Source: Lineus longissimus
Lineage: Eukaryota; Nemertea; Pilidiophora; Heteronemertea; Lineidae
Direction of reading: 5' to 3'
Assembly (NCBI RefSeq): GCF_910592395.1
Contig: NC_088314.1
Location: forward strand, 10,724,001-10,788,000
Length of the DNA: 64,000 bases
The stretch's first letter is position 1. Each line of letters begins with the position of its first letter. Under the pieces are notes generated by a model. It did no database searches and had not been told where the DNA came from. It saw only the letters and a list, made by a program, of their open reading frames with translations. Positions 10,541 to 22,146 of the stretch are shown one piece after another. The position numbers and the translations under genes are program-made.

Positions 10541-10580
10541 CAGAGGATATCTTTAACCAACAGAGGATATCTTTAACCAA
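10541..10580. repeat. 20-bp perfect tandem duplication upstream of the leftward genes
   Basis: Two exact copies of cagaggatatctttaaccaa lie head to tail 30 bp upstream of the 47-aa gene. A related word (gaggatatct) is seen at 9280, near the 3' side of the unknown gene. Confidence 0.9.
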
Positions 10581-10590
10581 CTTAAGTAAG

Positions 10591-10861
10591 TAATAGGGAA
10601 ACGCATGTAGGCTTTACCCATGTTACGTATTTGGTAAGTTTTGGCATGATTACTAAGTTTTTTTTACCAAATTTCCATAAATGATGATGACATCAGCTTA
10701 CCCCCTGTGTTTACAGAAATTATCCATGTTGGGTTTTTGGTAGTGTCTGTGGTGTAAACTTAGTTTTCTTGCCAAATTTCCATAAATAATGATGAAAACA
10801 AAGTTTCTTTCCCAAATTCCCAGAAAAGTCGTAGGTAAGTCGTACATGCGTTTCCCTATTA
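10591..10861. mobile_element. 271-bp MITE with 19-bp perfect terminal inverted repeats
   Basis: TAATAGGGAAACGCATGTA at 10591-10609 is the exact reverse complement of 10843-10861, and GTAAG flanks both sides (10586-10590 and 10862-10866) as a probable 5-bp target duplication. There is no ORF. The interior carries repeated words (tttaccaaatttccataaa, aatttccataaataatgatga). The superfamily is unassigned. Confidence 0.8.
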
Positions 10862-10866
10862 GTAAG

Positions 10867-11020
10867 AAAGTAAAAAAACTTGGTTTTATTAAAGAAACTC
10901 GGTTTATTAGCTAATAAACAAGGTTGTTTTAAAAAAACCTATATTTTTTCCAAATAAACTTAGTTTATTAGGTAAAAAAACAGGTTTTTTTGAATAAATC
11001 TAGGTTTATTTAATAACTGG
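10867..11020. repeat. AT-rich degenerate repeat
   Basis: Words such as aaacttggttttatta, aaactcggtttatta and aaacttagtttatta recur every 25-40 bp, with inverted versions (aataaacaaggttg). It looks like a decayed simple repeat or a set of binding sites at the outer edge of the virus-like element. Confidence 0.45.
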
Positions 11021-12451
11021 ACACTCCGCTTGCCATAAGCGGTAAGGATAGGAGATATCGTAGAAACTACCCCTGCTAATCGTAAGGTGTTGTAGAGCAC
11101 GCAAAGGCGGTGTGGATTAGAGAATAGAGGCATCGTAACAATCGAATTCCAAATATCACATTATATTGGTGCCAAGCAGTTTTGAGAGTCCGGTAACTTG
11201 GCAACCCTTTTATCTGTAGCATTCGACATGTTTTGTTCACATATCGTAAGTTCTCCTCAAATGCAACTTGTGTTAATTTTCCTGTGCGAGTTTCAAAAGG
11301 TGAACGAAGTTCGACACGACATAATTACATGGGCAGTACGATTTACAGATTTTGCAGAATACTTTTATAACAACTTTCAATCAAGAATGCATATTTTTAG
11401 TTTATATTTAATATCATCCTTATTAGAAGACATGCCATCATTTCTTCAAGCATTTAAAAACTTGGCTAAAATATTAGAGATAAATACTTACATGTATGAA
11501 AACTTTCTCACCTGCTGGGTATCAATTCATAGTCAAAGATGCAGCACTGCAGCGAGCGTTATGAATTGTTTTTCGGAATGAAAGTAGACCGATCGTGGAT
11601 TATAGCCCAAATTGAAAATTCAATGAGACTAATATTTGATGCAGATGTCGAACAATCGGATACCATAGTAGTTTTATCATGTTTTATCATGCCATAATTT
11701 TCTGATTGTCAGCTCTTCTGGACTACAAGCTTAATGGATCAGACACTGATATACGGTTGGTACGACAACACATCGTGGCTTGTGTAGCCTCTGTAGTTGT
11801 CTACGGCGAGGTTGACAAGGGGTTCTCATTTTTTCCACCTGCCTGGTGTTTTTGAGTCAGTTATAATTCTATTCTAACATGCAGACGTCAGAAATTTCAT
11901 TGCTGACTTGTACAATTTAATGGCCGTTCAATTAGAACGTATGCAGCAATTTCCACTTTTTCCGACCACCACCTGCCCAAGCAAGCAACCAAGCCTCAAA
12001 TTATTTTAGAGAAGTTTGTTAACCGGCTAGCATCCAAAGTCATCATGAGGAACAAAGAAATAAGGCATCCTCCATATCCTCAGTCTATTTGATCAGCCTC
12101 TGCAGTAAGTCTGGAATATAACACAATGTGGCGTTTCGATAGCACCTCTATCATAAACATCTTTAATGCGGTTCCATAGGATTTAAGTGACTTGCGGCCG
12201 CTTGATTGAGTAATTCCACTAAATTGAGTTGTTAAGACCACTAAGGCACTATGGCTGTACTATGCAAGTATGACTGAAACAATTGTATATATACTTTACA
12301 TGTACATGTTTACCAAGTTATTAAGTCATGATATTTTGTACTAGTTTCATGGTAATATTCTACCGATGACTTGATTTTCTCCTTTATGTAGTGTAATCAT
12401 TTGTTTGTTTTTTTGGCTGAGCAACACTCTGCATATGTAATAATTTTGCAG

Positions 12452-12994
12452 CCTAAGAGGAAACGTATCATACGTCGAATCTGCAGTTTTTGAAAAAAGT
12501 TCTTAAGTTAAATGATAAGCACGGTTTTGCCACACTTCATTACATAGACGTTTTCAAGATGAAATCGATGACTATTACATTTTATATAAGATACATTCTG
12601 ATGAAAAGTCCTAACAATGTAATGCTCATTTTCTCTTGTGGTAGAGCGAGGATAATATTGCTTATCACACCCCCAGTCTGGATGACATTTTTCACTTTTC
12701 AGCTGCCTCTCAATCTTTAATATCTGATTTAATTTGGCAGCATTATGCTGCTACAATTCGAGCGGGAAATGTACCACTGAAGGATATTGCTAAAATTCGG
12801 CCAACTCGTCAGCCTCAAGTGATGCTTTATAGTAATGGTAATCTTGTCAGATGTCATCACCATGTGCGTTATTCACATAAGCAGAGGCCCTTCCAAAAAC
12901 TGATTTTGTTGGGTGGATCATCAACAAAGAGGCAAATGTCAAAGTTCTTTCAACTATCGTATCAAACATGATATTGCAAATAGCCGTAAAATAG
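12452..12994 (+). pseudogene. LamG-like exon, unit 1 (frame broken)
   Basis: Flanked by ttttgcag and g|gtacgt like the intact copies, but shorter (543 against 587 nt). The segment coding for the DYVGxxxAI region is deleted, and extra A residues near 12493 shift the frame. Confidence 0.7.
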
Positions 12995-13194
12995 GTACGT
13001 TCACATATATATCTGTCCTCTTGCTTTTTTTCTAAAATTTCTAAAAGCGAACTTGAACTGTTAGTTCTACGTAAAAGGTGCGCCGAGTTTAAAGTTTTGC
13101 AAAGTTGGCATCTCTCGGTCTTCCTTAAGCATGTAAGGGAACATCATAGCAGGGACGACTAAATAAAGCGGTAGTTCGTAAGGTTTTCGTTTTC

Positions 13195-13335
13195 GAAGTG
13201 TCATGTATGGGCCAAAAGCCTTCTTAGCCTGTTGGGGATCATATTCGTTACGACAAGAAATGCTTGTGTGAGATGGTCATCGCAGGTGCATGCGACGAGA
13301 ATCAATAACTACAGCGCTTTAAGAACGCTTGAATG
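13195..13335. repeat. Dispersed ~140-bp repeat, copy 1
   Basis: 'agcctgttggggatcatattcgtt' and the following 100 bp match 57985-58115 with scattered differences. It has no coding content and no clear termini. Confidence 0.6.
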
Positions 13336-14518
13336 AAAAAAAAGGTTATTAAATTACTGAAACACTAGGCCAAATAAGATTGAGACTGCTCTGAGACTAG
13401 ATATCAATCACATGCTCGCAAGGAAAATTTGTACGGTTAACAAAGCATTTGATATATGAATTTCGTCTGCAGGTACCTAAGAAGGTTCAAGGCAAATATG
13501 GAGTGTCAATGGATGATATGCGTATGCTCTTCAGGATTAGAGGCATGACACTGTTCTGCTGTCAACGGTTGAAGGGTAAAGCATTTGGATACATGTATTG
13601 ATTTGGAAGTTATGGCATTCTCGAAGAGGAACTTCTCCTTGAAACAGATTAATGAAGTGCTTGTAATTCATGGGTCCAAAATAGACTGAAAAAATTCATA
13701 TCGCCCGAGATAAAAGGCAACATTTTCATTATAACGGAGTTTTCGCCAAGGCCCCGAAACGCCAACGCGAACGCTTATTCCATTGTTCTACATCGTTATC
13801 ATCAGACGGTCGAATAATTACTAGCCAGAAAACCATTAATCATTAAAAAACATGATTATTGATCAAGGACCTAAAAAAACACAAGGTTTCATATTGTGCC
13901 AATCGAATCGATATAATCGATCTCCAAATGTCAGCTATATTGTTCATTAATTTCATTATTAAGAATAGATTTTTGAAAATGCAATAGATGTGATAACGTA
14001 AAGCTGCACTACAAAGTGTTATTGTCTCGAGGTTGGATACGTGTCATGTGCGTCAGTGCCATCATGCTGATATTCGGGATTCCAGTAACACAAAAAACGG
14101 AACATCCAGAGGATTCATCTTCGTGTTTTATAAATTACCTTCCTCATCCAGTTATAGGTTGCTTTTTCAAAATATTGAGTTGAGAGCTGAGCGTCAGCAA
14201 GGATCCTTCAATCACCAATGATGTAAATGCGTACTGGATATACATTTCAACAATGCCGTTGTGTTAGCTAATAAACAAGTACAATAGATGCTTAGTTTCA
14301 GAACATTTCCCTGTATAATGATTGCTCTGCGGAATATTTACTATTTTCTATTTACCTAAACCAAGGTAAAATACTGTACATAAAACACGAACGACCAATA
14401 CCTTTAAATAATTTCATGAATGCCAGGCTCCCGGTCGTAGCACATGCTTCCAAAGAAGAGCTTAAAGTTTAGATTTCAACATATTTGAGTGCGCGCATGA
14501 TAACATACATTTGCAGTG

Positions 14519-14603
14519 ATGGCATCGCCGTCAAACATCCTTGGTGTTCTTGTGATGCTAGCGTTAAGGATAGGAGATATCGTAGAAACTACCCCTGCTA
14601 ATG
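14519..14603 (+). CDS. Signal-peptide exon of LamG-family unit 2
   Basis: ATG at 14519 (just after ttgcag, suggesting a 5'UTR intron) opens a 28-codon exon with a hydrophobic core (SNILGVLVMLALRIGD) followed by ETTPAN, as expected of a secretion signal; the donor is g|gtaagg at 14604. An identical 85-nt exon layout recurs 4,348 bp downstream. The exon ends in phase 1, whereas the LamG exon needs phase 2, so at least one exon lies between. Confidence 0.55.
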
Positions 14604-15407
14604 GTAAGGTGTTCAAGAGGACGCAAAGGCGGTGTGGATTAGAGAATGAAGGCATCGTAACAATCGAATTCCAAATATCACATTATATTGGTGCCAAGCA
14701 GTTTTGAGAGTCCGGTAACTTGGCAACCCTTTATCTGTAGCATTCGACATGTTTTGTTCTCATATTGTAAGTTCTCCTCAAATGCAACTTGTGTTAATTT
14801 TCCTGTGCGAGTTTCAAAAGGTGAACGAAGTTCGACACGACATAATTACATGGGCAGTACGATTTACAGATTTTGCAGAATACTTTTATAACAACTTTCA
14901 ATCAAGAATGCATATTTTTAGTTTATATTTAATATCATCATTATTAGAAGACATGTCATCATTTCTTCAAGCATTTAAAAACTTGGCTAAAATATTAGAG
15001 ATAAATACTAACATGTATGATAACTTTCTCACCTGCTGTGTATCAATTCAGAGTCAAAGATGCAGCACTGCAGCGAGCGTTATGAATTGTTTTTCGGAAC
15101 GAAGGTAGACCTATCGTGGATTATAGCCCAAATTGAAAATTCAATGAGACTAATATTTGATGCAGTCGTCGAACAATCGGATGCCATAGTAGTTTTATCA
15201 TGTTTTATCATGCCATAATTTTCTGATTGCCAGCTCTTCTGGACTACAAACTTAATGGATCAGACACTGACATACGGTTCGTACGACAACACATCATGGC
15301 TAGTGTAGCCTCTGTACTTGTCCACGGCGGAGTTGACCAGGGGGTTCTCATTTTTATCCACCTGCCTGGTGTTTTGGAATCAGTTCTAATTCTATTCTAA
15401 CATGCAG

Positions 15408-15532
15408 ACGTCAGAAATTTCATTGCTGACTTGTACAATTTAATGGCCGTTCAATTAGAACGTATGCAACAATTTCCACTTTTTGCGACCACCACCTGCC
15501 CAAGAAAGCAACCATGCCTCAAATTATTTTAG
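15408..15532 (+). CDS. Candidate second exon of LamG-family unit 2 (phase-compatible)
   Basis: After acatgcag an open frame in phase 1, matching the signal-peptide exon, reads DVRNFIADLYNLMAVQLERM and continues to a TAG at 15530. A donor-like gtatgc lies inside. The same frame is open in unit 1 (from 11885) and unit 3 (from 19724), with only conservative differences. It may be an internal exon or the end of a very short secreted product; splicing cannot be decided from sequence. Confidence 0.35.
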
Positions 15533-15713
15533 AGAAGTTTGTTGACAGGCTCGCATCCAAAGTCATCAGGAGGAACAAAAAAAGGCATCCTCCGTGTCCT
15601 CAATCTATTTGATGAGCCTCTGCAGTTAGTCTGGACTATAATACAATGTGGCGTTTCGATAGCACCTCTATCATAAAGATCTTTAATGCGGTTCCATAGG
15701 ATTTAAGTGACAT

Positions 15714-16185
15714 GCGGCGGCTTGATTTAGTAATTCCACTAAATTGAGTTGTTGAGACCACTAAGGCGCTATGGCTGTACTATGCAAGTGTGACTGAAAC
15801 AATTGTATATATACTTTACATGTACCTGTCTACCAAGTTATTAAGCCACTAAGATATTCTGTTCTAGTTTCATGGTAATATTCTACCGATGACTTGATTT
15901 TCTTCTTTATGTAGTGTAATCGTTTGTTATTTTTTTGGCTGAGCATGCGGCGACTTGATTGAGTAATTCCACTAAATTGAGTTGTTGAGACCACTAAGGC
16001 GCTATGGCTGTACTATGCAAGTATGACTGAAACAATTGTATATACATTGAATACTTTACATGCACCTGTCTACCAAGTTATTAAGCCAAGATATGCTGTT
16101 CTAGTTTCATGGTAATATTCTACCGATGACTTGATTTTCTTCTTTATGTAGTGTAATCATTTGTTATTTTTTTTGGCTGAGCAAC
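15714..16185. repeat. ~240-bp tandem duplication inside unit 2
   Basis: The stretch from 'cttgatttagtaattcc' to 'ttggctgagc' occurs twice head to tail (about 15714-15945 and 15946-16185), and only once in units 1 and 3. It lies directly before the LamG exon. Confidence 0.8.
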
Positions 16186-16211
16186 ACTCTGCATATGTAA
16201 CAATTTTGCAG

Positions 16212-16798
16212 CCTTAGAGGAAACGTATCATACGTCGAATCTGCAGTTTTTGGAAAAGTTCTTCAGTTAAATGATAAGAACGGTTTCGCCACACTTCATT
16301 ACATAGACGTTTTCAAGATGAAATCGATGACTATTACATTTTATATAAGATACATTCTGATGAAAAGTCCCAACAATGTGTTGCTCATTTTCTCTTGTGG
16401 TAGAGAGAAGATTATGATAAGAGATTATGTCGGCAAAAGAATGGCAATTAATATTCTTTATCACACCCCCAGTCTGGATGACATTTTTCACTTTTCAACA
16501 GACTATCAATCGTTCATATATGATTTAAGTTGGCAGCATTATGCTGCTACAATTCGAACGGGAAATGTATCACTGAAGGATATTGCTAAAATTCGGCCAA
16601 CTCGTCAGCCTCAAGTGATGCTTTATAGTAATGGTAATCTTGTCAGATTTAATAGTCATGTACGTTATTCACATAAGCAGAGGTCCTTCCAAAAACAGAT
16701 TTTGTTGGGTGGATCATCAACAAAGAGGCAAATGTCAAATGTTAAGTTTTTTCCAACTATCTTATCAAAGTATGATATTGCAAATAGCCGTAAAATAG
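16212..16798 (+). CDS. LamG/ConA-like domain exon, unit 2 (intact)
   Basis: A 587-nt exon between ttttgcag and g|gtacgt, open throughout in one frame (~195 codons, entering in phase 2 and leaving in phase 1). It contains FGKVLQLNDKNGFATLHYID, then SMTITFYIRY, YHTPSLDDI, SWQHYAATIRTGN and VMLYSNGNLV. A domain opening with a 'G-K-A/V-L-x-L' strand and centred on 'W-H-x-A-A-T' followed by 'L-Y-x-N-G' is typical of laminin-G/concanavalin-A-like folds. With the signal exon it suggests a secreted or cell-surface lectin-like protein. The exon-3 candidate after gtctgcag at 17874 soon meets a stop in the required phase, so this unit may be incomplete. Confidence 0.6.
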
Positions 16799-16829
16799 GT
16801 ACGTTCACATGCACCTGTCCACTAGCTTT

Positions 16830-17560
16830 CTAAAATTTTTAGAAGCAAACTTGAACTGTTAGTATACGTAAAAGGTGCGCTGAATTTGTATTTGGATGCA
16901 CCTAATTCCATGGCTTCTATGTAACAAACATTTCAAAAAAAGGTCGAAAAATCACTTTTTTTATTTTATGTGCCTTTTAAAAAATTCAAATGAGCCCATG
17001 AACTGTGCTTGATGACCATCATCTATTGGCACTTGCAAGTCCATAGAGTGTGTTCGATAGTCATGACAATTCACATTTTTGCTTAGGATTTTATGTTATT
17101 TTTCTAATCTCTTCCATAACCTTTGATAAAGACACCAATTCCTTCATGTATGAGCCGAGTTGGCCATAAAGACCCTGACTGACTGCATTGCTGACTATGA
17201 GGGGTGTTCTCAAAGGTCACCAGCTGTCTGAAAAAACCAGTCACGTGTAGCAAGCTAAAACTAATCTTCAAAATGAAAGAATTTAGCAGGAATTTTCTAG
17301 TAATGAAAGCAAAAAAATCTTTGTTACATCATAGTTCACCCATACATTGTGAAAGAAAATAAAATTTAAAAAAAACGAAAATTAAATAAAATTAAATAAT
17401 TATTTTTTGGACATTATATAAATTGCCTGTTACATAATGAAGAGACAGGATTAGTTGGGTCCAAATACAACAGATACATGACCAACCATATATATAATTC
17501 TCTGCTGAAAACCGCATTCAATTATCTTATTCTGTATTATAAAAAAACCTGTGGACATTT
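16830..17560. other. Unit-2-specific non-coding insert
   Basis: About 0.7 kb between the LamG exon and the next shared block has no counterpart in units 1 and 3. It is AT-rich, and I see no ORF, terminal repeat or RNA gene in it. Confidence 0.5.
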
Positions 17561-18866
17561 ACTGGAATGACTGTACTTATAGGACAGATTGAAAATATCA
17601 TATACTCTTTATCAAACCAAAAATTAAAGCTAAATAATTATTTTCTCTCCTTAATCTGGTTAGAAGCATTCTTGTTCACCAGAACGGTGGATGAAGCATT
17701 ACTCGAATTCGTCTTTCTTTATAATATTCGATCTAAGCTTGATTGTATCAGAGAGTGCATCCTTCATGAAGCCATGGCTGGGAAGGTAGAAAAGTGCCTC
17801 GGAATTAATCACAGGCTCCCAAAGAAAATTTGTACGGTTTACAAAGCATTTGATGTATGAATCTCGTCTGCAGGTACCTATGAAGCTATGTCCCATCGAT
17901 ATCAGCTATCTGAATTTTGAAAAGATTCAAGGCAAATATGGAGTGTCAATGGATGGTATGCGTATGCTCTTCAGGATTAGAGGCATGACACTGTTCTGCT
18001 GTCAACGGTTGAAGGGTAAAGCATTTGGATACATGTATTGATTTGGAAGTTATGGCATTCTCGAAGAGAAACTTCTCCTTGAAACAGATTAATGAAGTGC
18101 ATGTAATTCATGGGTCTAAAATAGACTGAACAAATTCATATCGCCCGAGATAAAAGGCACGGACGGTCGAATAATTACTAGCCAGAAAACCATTAAGCAT
18201 TCAATAACATGATTATTGATCAAGGACCTAAAAAAACACAAGGTTTCATATTGTGCCAATCGAATCGATCTCGGAATGTCAGCTATATTGTTTATTGATT
18301 TCATTATTAAGAATAGATTTTTGAAACTGCAATAGATGTGATAGCGTAAAGCTGCACTACAAAGTGTTATTGTCTAGGTTGGATACATGTCATGTGCGGC
18401 AATGCCATCATGCTGATATTCGGGATTCCAGTAACACAAAAAACGGAACATCCAGAGGATTCATCTTCGTGTTTTATAAATTACCTTCCTCATCCAGTTA
18501 TAGGTAGCTTTTTCAAAATATTGAGTTGAGAGCTGAGCGTCAGCAAGGATCCTTCAATCACCAATGATGTAAATGCGTACTGGATATACATTTCAACAAT
18601 GCCGTTGTGTTAGCTAATAAACAAGTACAACAAATGCTTAGTTTCAGAACATTTCCCTGTATAATGATTGCTCTGCGGAATATTTACTATTTTCTATTTA
18701 CCTAAACCAAGGTAAAATACTGTACATAAAACACGAACGACCTATACCTTTAAATAATTTCATGAATGCCAGGCTCCCGGTCGTAGCACATGCTTCCAAA
18801 TAAGAGCTTAAAGTTTAGATTTCAACATCTTTGAGTGCGTGCATGATACAACATATACTTGCAGTG

Positions 18867-18951
18867 ATGGCATCGCCGTCAAACATCCTTCGCGTTCTTG
18901 TGATGCTAGCGTTAAGGATAGGAAATATCGTAGAAACTACCCCTGCTAATG
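18867..18951 (+). CDS. Signal-peptide exon of LamG-family unit 3
   Basis: Same 85-nt layout as in unit 2: ATG at 18867 after ttgcag, hydrophobic core NILRVLVMLALRIGN, donor g|gtaagg. The downstream part of this unit is interrupted at 20131 by 7.4 kb of mobile DNA and resumes at 27525, where its LamG exon is intact. Confidence 0.5.
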
Positions 18952-20325
18952 GTAAGGTGTTGAAGGGGACGCAAAGGCGGTGTGGATGAGAGAATAGAGG
19001 CATCGTAACAATCGAATTCCAAATATCACATTATATTGGTGCCAAGCAATTTTGAGAGTCCGGTAACTTGGCAACCCTTTATCTGTAGCATTCGACATGT
19101 TTTGTTCACATATTGTAAGTTATCCTCAAATGCAATTTTCCTGTGCGGGTTTCAAAAGGTGAATGAAGTCCGACACGACATAATTACATGGGCAGTACGA
19201 TTTACAGATTTTGCAGAATACTTTTATAACAACTTTCAGTCACTAATGCATACTTTTAGTTTATATTTAATATCATCATTATTTCTTCAAGCATTTAAAA
19301 ACTTGGATAAAATATTAGAGATAAATACTTACATGTATGATAACTTTCTCACCTGCTGTGTATCAATTCAGAGTCAAAGATGCAGCACTGCAGCGAGCGT
19401 TATGAATTGTTTTTCGGAACGAAGGTAGACCTATCGTGGATTATAGCCCAAATTGAAAATTCAATGAGACTAATATTTGATGCAGTCGTCGAACAATCGG
19501 ATACCGTAGTTTAATCATGTTTTATCTTGCCATAATTTTCTGATTGCGAGCTTTTCTGGACTACAAGCTTAATGGATCAGACACTGATATACAGTTCGTA
19601 CGACAACACATCATGGCTAGTGTAGCTTTTGTAGTTGTCCACGCCGGAGATAACTAGGGAGTTCTCATTTTTTCTACCTGCCTGGTGTTTTGGAATCAGT
19701 TCTAATTCTATTCTAACATGCAGACGTCAGAAATTTCATTGCTGACTTGTACAATTTAATGGCCGTTCAATCAGAACGTATGCAACAATTTCCACTTTTT
19801 GCGACCACCACCTGCCCAAGCAAGCAACCAAGCCTCAAATTATTTTAGAGACGTTTGTTAACCGGCTAGCATCCAAAGTCATCATGAGGAACAAAGAAAT
19901 AAGGCATCCTCCATATCCTCAGTCTATTTGATCAGCCTCTGCAGTAAGTCTGGAATATAACACAATGTGGCGTTTCGATAGCACCTCTATCGTAAAGATC
20001 TTTAATGTGGTTCCATGGAAGGATTTAAGTGACTTGCGGCCGCTTGATTGAGTAATTCCACTAAATTGAGTTGTTAAGACCACTAAGGCACTATGGCTGT
20101 ACTATGCAAGTGTGACTGAAACAAGTGTATACTGTATACGTTGCATTTGCTGGCCACCACAAGAAGACCAGAATAGGCCTATATTACTCCTTATACATGT
20201 TTTAGGCCTTCATAGATCAACTGCATTGTTCAGGGAATTAGGCCTAGGCCTGTGGGAAAAACTGACATAATAACACATTGATTTGAACACACGGGGATTT
20301 ATTGGAGAGCATTACCCTATCAATC

Positions 20326-21918
20326 TCACTCATCTAAATCTTCAAGAAAATGAAGATCATCTTCGGGATTATCAGCATCAACTTCAAAGTGTTCCTCATC
20401 ATTTTGATGAGGCGGATTTTCTTGATTGCCTTCAAGCCCACTCACTCACCATGCTGTATTGACTGCTTCTGGGGCAATTCTCTCCCAGGCAGTTGATACC
20501 ATCTGAATTACAGCATCCCTGGTGATTTGTGGGGAACGACCATGAATGTCATTGTTCTCAATTTTCCACTCCTTCCATAGGCGTCTCATTGTACATTTGA
20601 AGCTGCGGATGATGGTCAGATCCAAAGGTTGTACCAGTGAGGTACATCTCCCTGGTATCAGCCCTATGAACCCGGGAGCGTCCTCGACATGGTCACGCAC
20701 CTGTTGATGCCGGTGCGCTGGGAACATGTCCCAAATTAGGAGGAATGGAAAGTTGTCTCCCACAAACGGTATGAGGCAAACATTTACCCAAGCAATCAGT
20801 GTCTGCCAACTTGCCCAGCCTGTTTGCGAGCCCGTTACCCGCACACCATCGGGGGCAGTTGCCCGAAGTCGAGCGATTTCTGGACCATCATCGGGCAGAC
20901 CCTTGAAAATTATACTTGCAGGGAGTTTTCTCCCACACGCAGTCATCGCTAAAGTCACCGTACACCCTAATTTTGCATTTCCTCGCGAAGTTCGTATGTC
21001 CACTTGTTTCAAACCTTGCAAAGAGTACGTGCACGTGGGTGCGATGTCCCAAAGAACAAAAGTTTCATCCATGTTGACGATAATCTGTATTCCATTATCA
21101 TTGATAATGTTTCGGACCTCATTTTGAAATGCCGTTACCAACTCTGCAGCATTGAGCGGTATTGATGTAGAGTCTTTGCAAGTCTTCCTGTAGCTAATAC
21201 CATGACGAGTCAAGAAACCTTGTAACCATCCACTTGATGCTGAAAATAGTATGAGATGAGGGCGCAGTTCCATCCAATGTTTTCTCTGTTCCTCAGGAAG
21301 ATCGTGCCACCAAATGTTGAAGAACCGTTCACCCTGGAACATCAGGTCACTCCCAGCTATTGGAAGACCATGTTCTCGACGCTGTAGGAACCAATCATTT
21401 AAGAGTCTCTCTGCCTCTGGCCATCTACCTGAAATGAGAGAGGAAAATCGTAAGGGCCACATCACCTGCGGGCCTACCAGCCCCCACCTACATTTCACCT
21501 CATTCACCTGATTCATTTCCCCGATGCACCAAGGTCACCAGGATAACTAACCTGTGCCATCAATTCCATGTTGCCTTAGCCTTTGCATCTGTCGCAATCT
21601 GTATGTGGATTCTCGGTGTCTCTCGCGCAATTCATCCTCCTGTATCCATCGCGCAATGGTCCTTCGGGGAATGCCATGTAGCTGTCCATATTCTGAAGGA
21701 GTAATCCCATTCGACCTTGCAATGTTCAGCTCATGGTTCTCATCAAGTCGCCTGATACGAATATCTGATGAGTAGGCGTTCAGTCTGCGAGGAATTACGA
21801 CGTTTTCATTATCACCAACAGCATCATTTTCATTACGGTCCTCCTCAGCTCCATTCCCATTGTCCATGCACCAAAGACGGTGCAAAATCAGGAGAAAAAG
21901 AATTGTCCTTACAAGCAT
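20326..21918 (-). pseudogene. Pogo/Tigger-like DDE transposase (two exons, one in-frame stop)
   Basis: Exon 1 (21918-21552) carries a helix-turn-helix region (ITPSEYGQLHGIPRRTIARW). The donor ag|gttagt at 21551 joins acceptor ttcag at 21429 in matching phase. Exon 2 carries a CENP-B/Tc5-type second HTH (GLPIAGSDLMFQ ... GWLQGFLTRHGI) and the DDE_1 core: NMDET (first Asp), LIWDMFPAH (second Asp) and SLVQPLDLTIIRSFK (third acid). TGA at 20446-20448 cuts the gene; the same frame continues to 20326 with an acidic tail (EDDLHFLEDLDE), as is usual for Tigger proteins. The role was cut-and-paste transposition into TA. Confidence 0.8.
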
Positions 21919-22146
21919 GCTGACAACATCAACTGCCTTGGCCTCAACATCTTGCTAATCAATATTGCATAAGATTGTTTTCAAAGGCCTAACTTTCATT
22001 GACAGTTAATGTCAGTGTGCCAGCAGACTGCTGACAGGGCAATCCGTAGCTTCCAAAATTATTATACAACATTTCAGTGAATGGTGACAAATGGAACTCT
22101 CCTCGTGGCCTTAAACATGTATAAGGAGTAATATAGGCCTATTCAG

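Larger units (their letters stand above)
2476..10590. mobile_element. Decayed virus-like element with family B DNA polymerase (Polinton/adinto-like)
   Basis: Seven gene-like units lie in two convergent groups: rightward at 2869, 3449 and 7166, leftward at 10510, 10345, 9231 and 8496. The protein-primed PolB, a probable jelly-roll-type structural protein and a tiny CxxC...CxxC protein are the kind of set carried by Polinton, adintovirus and related elements. I found no retroviral-type integrase, packaging ATPase or clear double-jelly-roll major capsid gene. The ends were not defined; no terminal inverted repeat is obvious between 2476 and 10590. Frameshifts and in-frame stops show it is a relic. 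The left limit is the boundary with the adjoining repeat and the right limit is the neighbouring MITE. Confidence 0.7.
11038..13990 (+). pseudogene. LamG-family unit 1, damaged
   Basis: This unit is homologous to 14570-18340. The signal-peptide exon is cut at 11038 (no ATG) and its donor is changed (aatcgtaagg). The middle exon candidate at 11885 is kept. The 543-nt LamG exon at 12452-12994 has lost about 40 nt relative to its sisters and carries a small insertion in its first 50 nt, so its frame is broken. An exon-3-like segment follows at about 13474-13600. The non-coding parts are 85-95 % similar to units 2 and 3 by eye. Confidence 0.6.

Noticed and set aside
2476-10590. Terminal inverted repeats for the PolB element
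   Set aside because: By eye no sequence near 2476-2560 is inverted near 10500-11030; the only clear inverted pair belongs to the 271-bp MITE.
14749-15108. 119-codon ORF in the LamG units
   Set aside because: It is frameshifted or interrupted among units, has no splice logic, and its composition looks like translated intron.
20726-21127. 133-codon plus-strand ORF
   Set aside because: Antisense shadow of the Pogo-like transposase.
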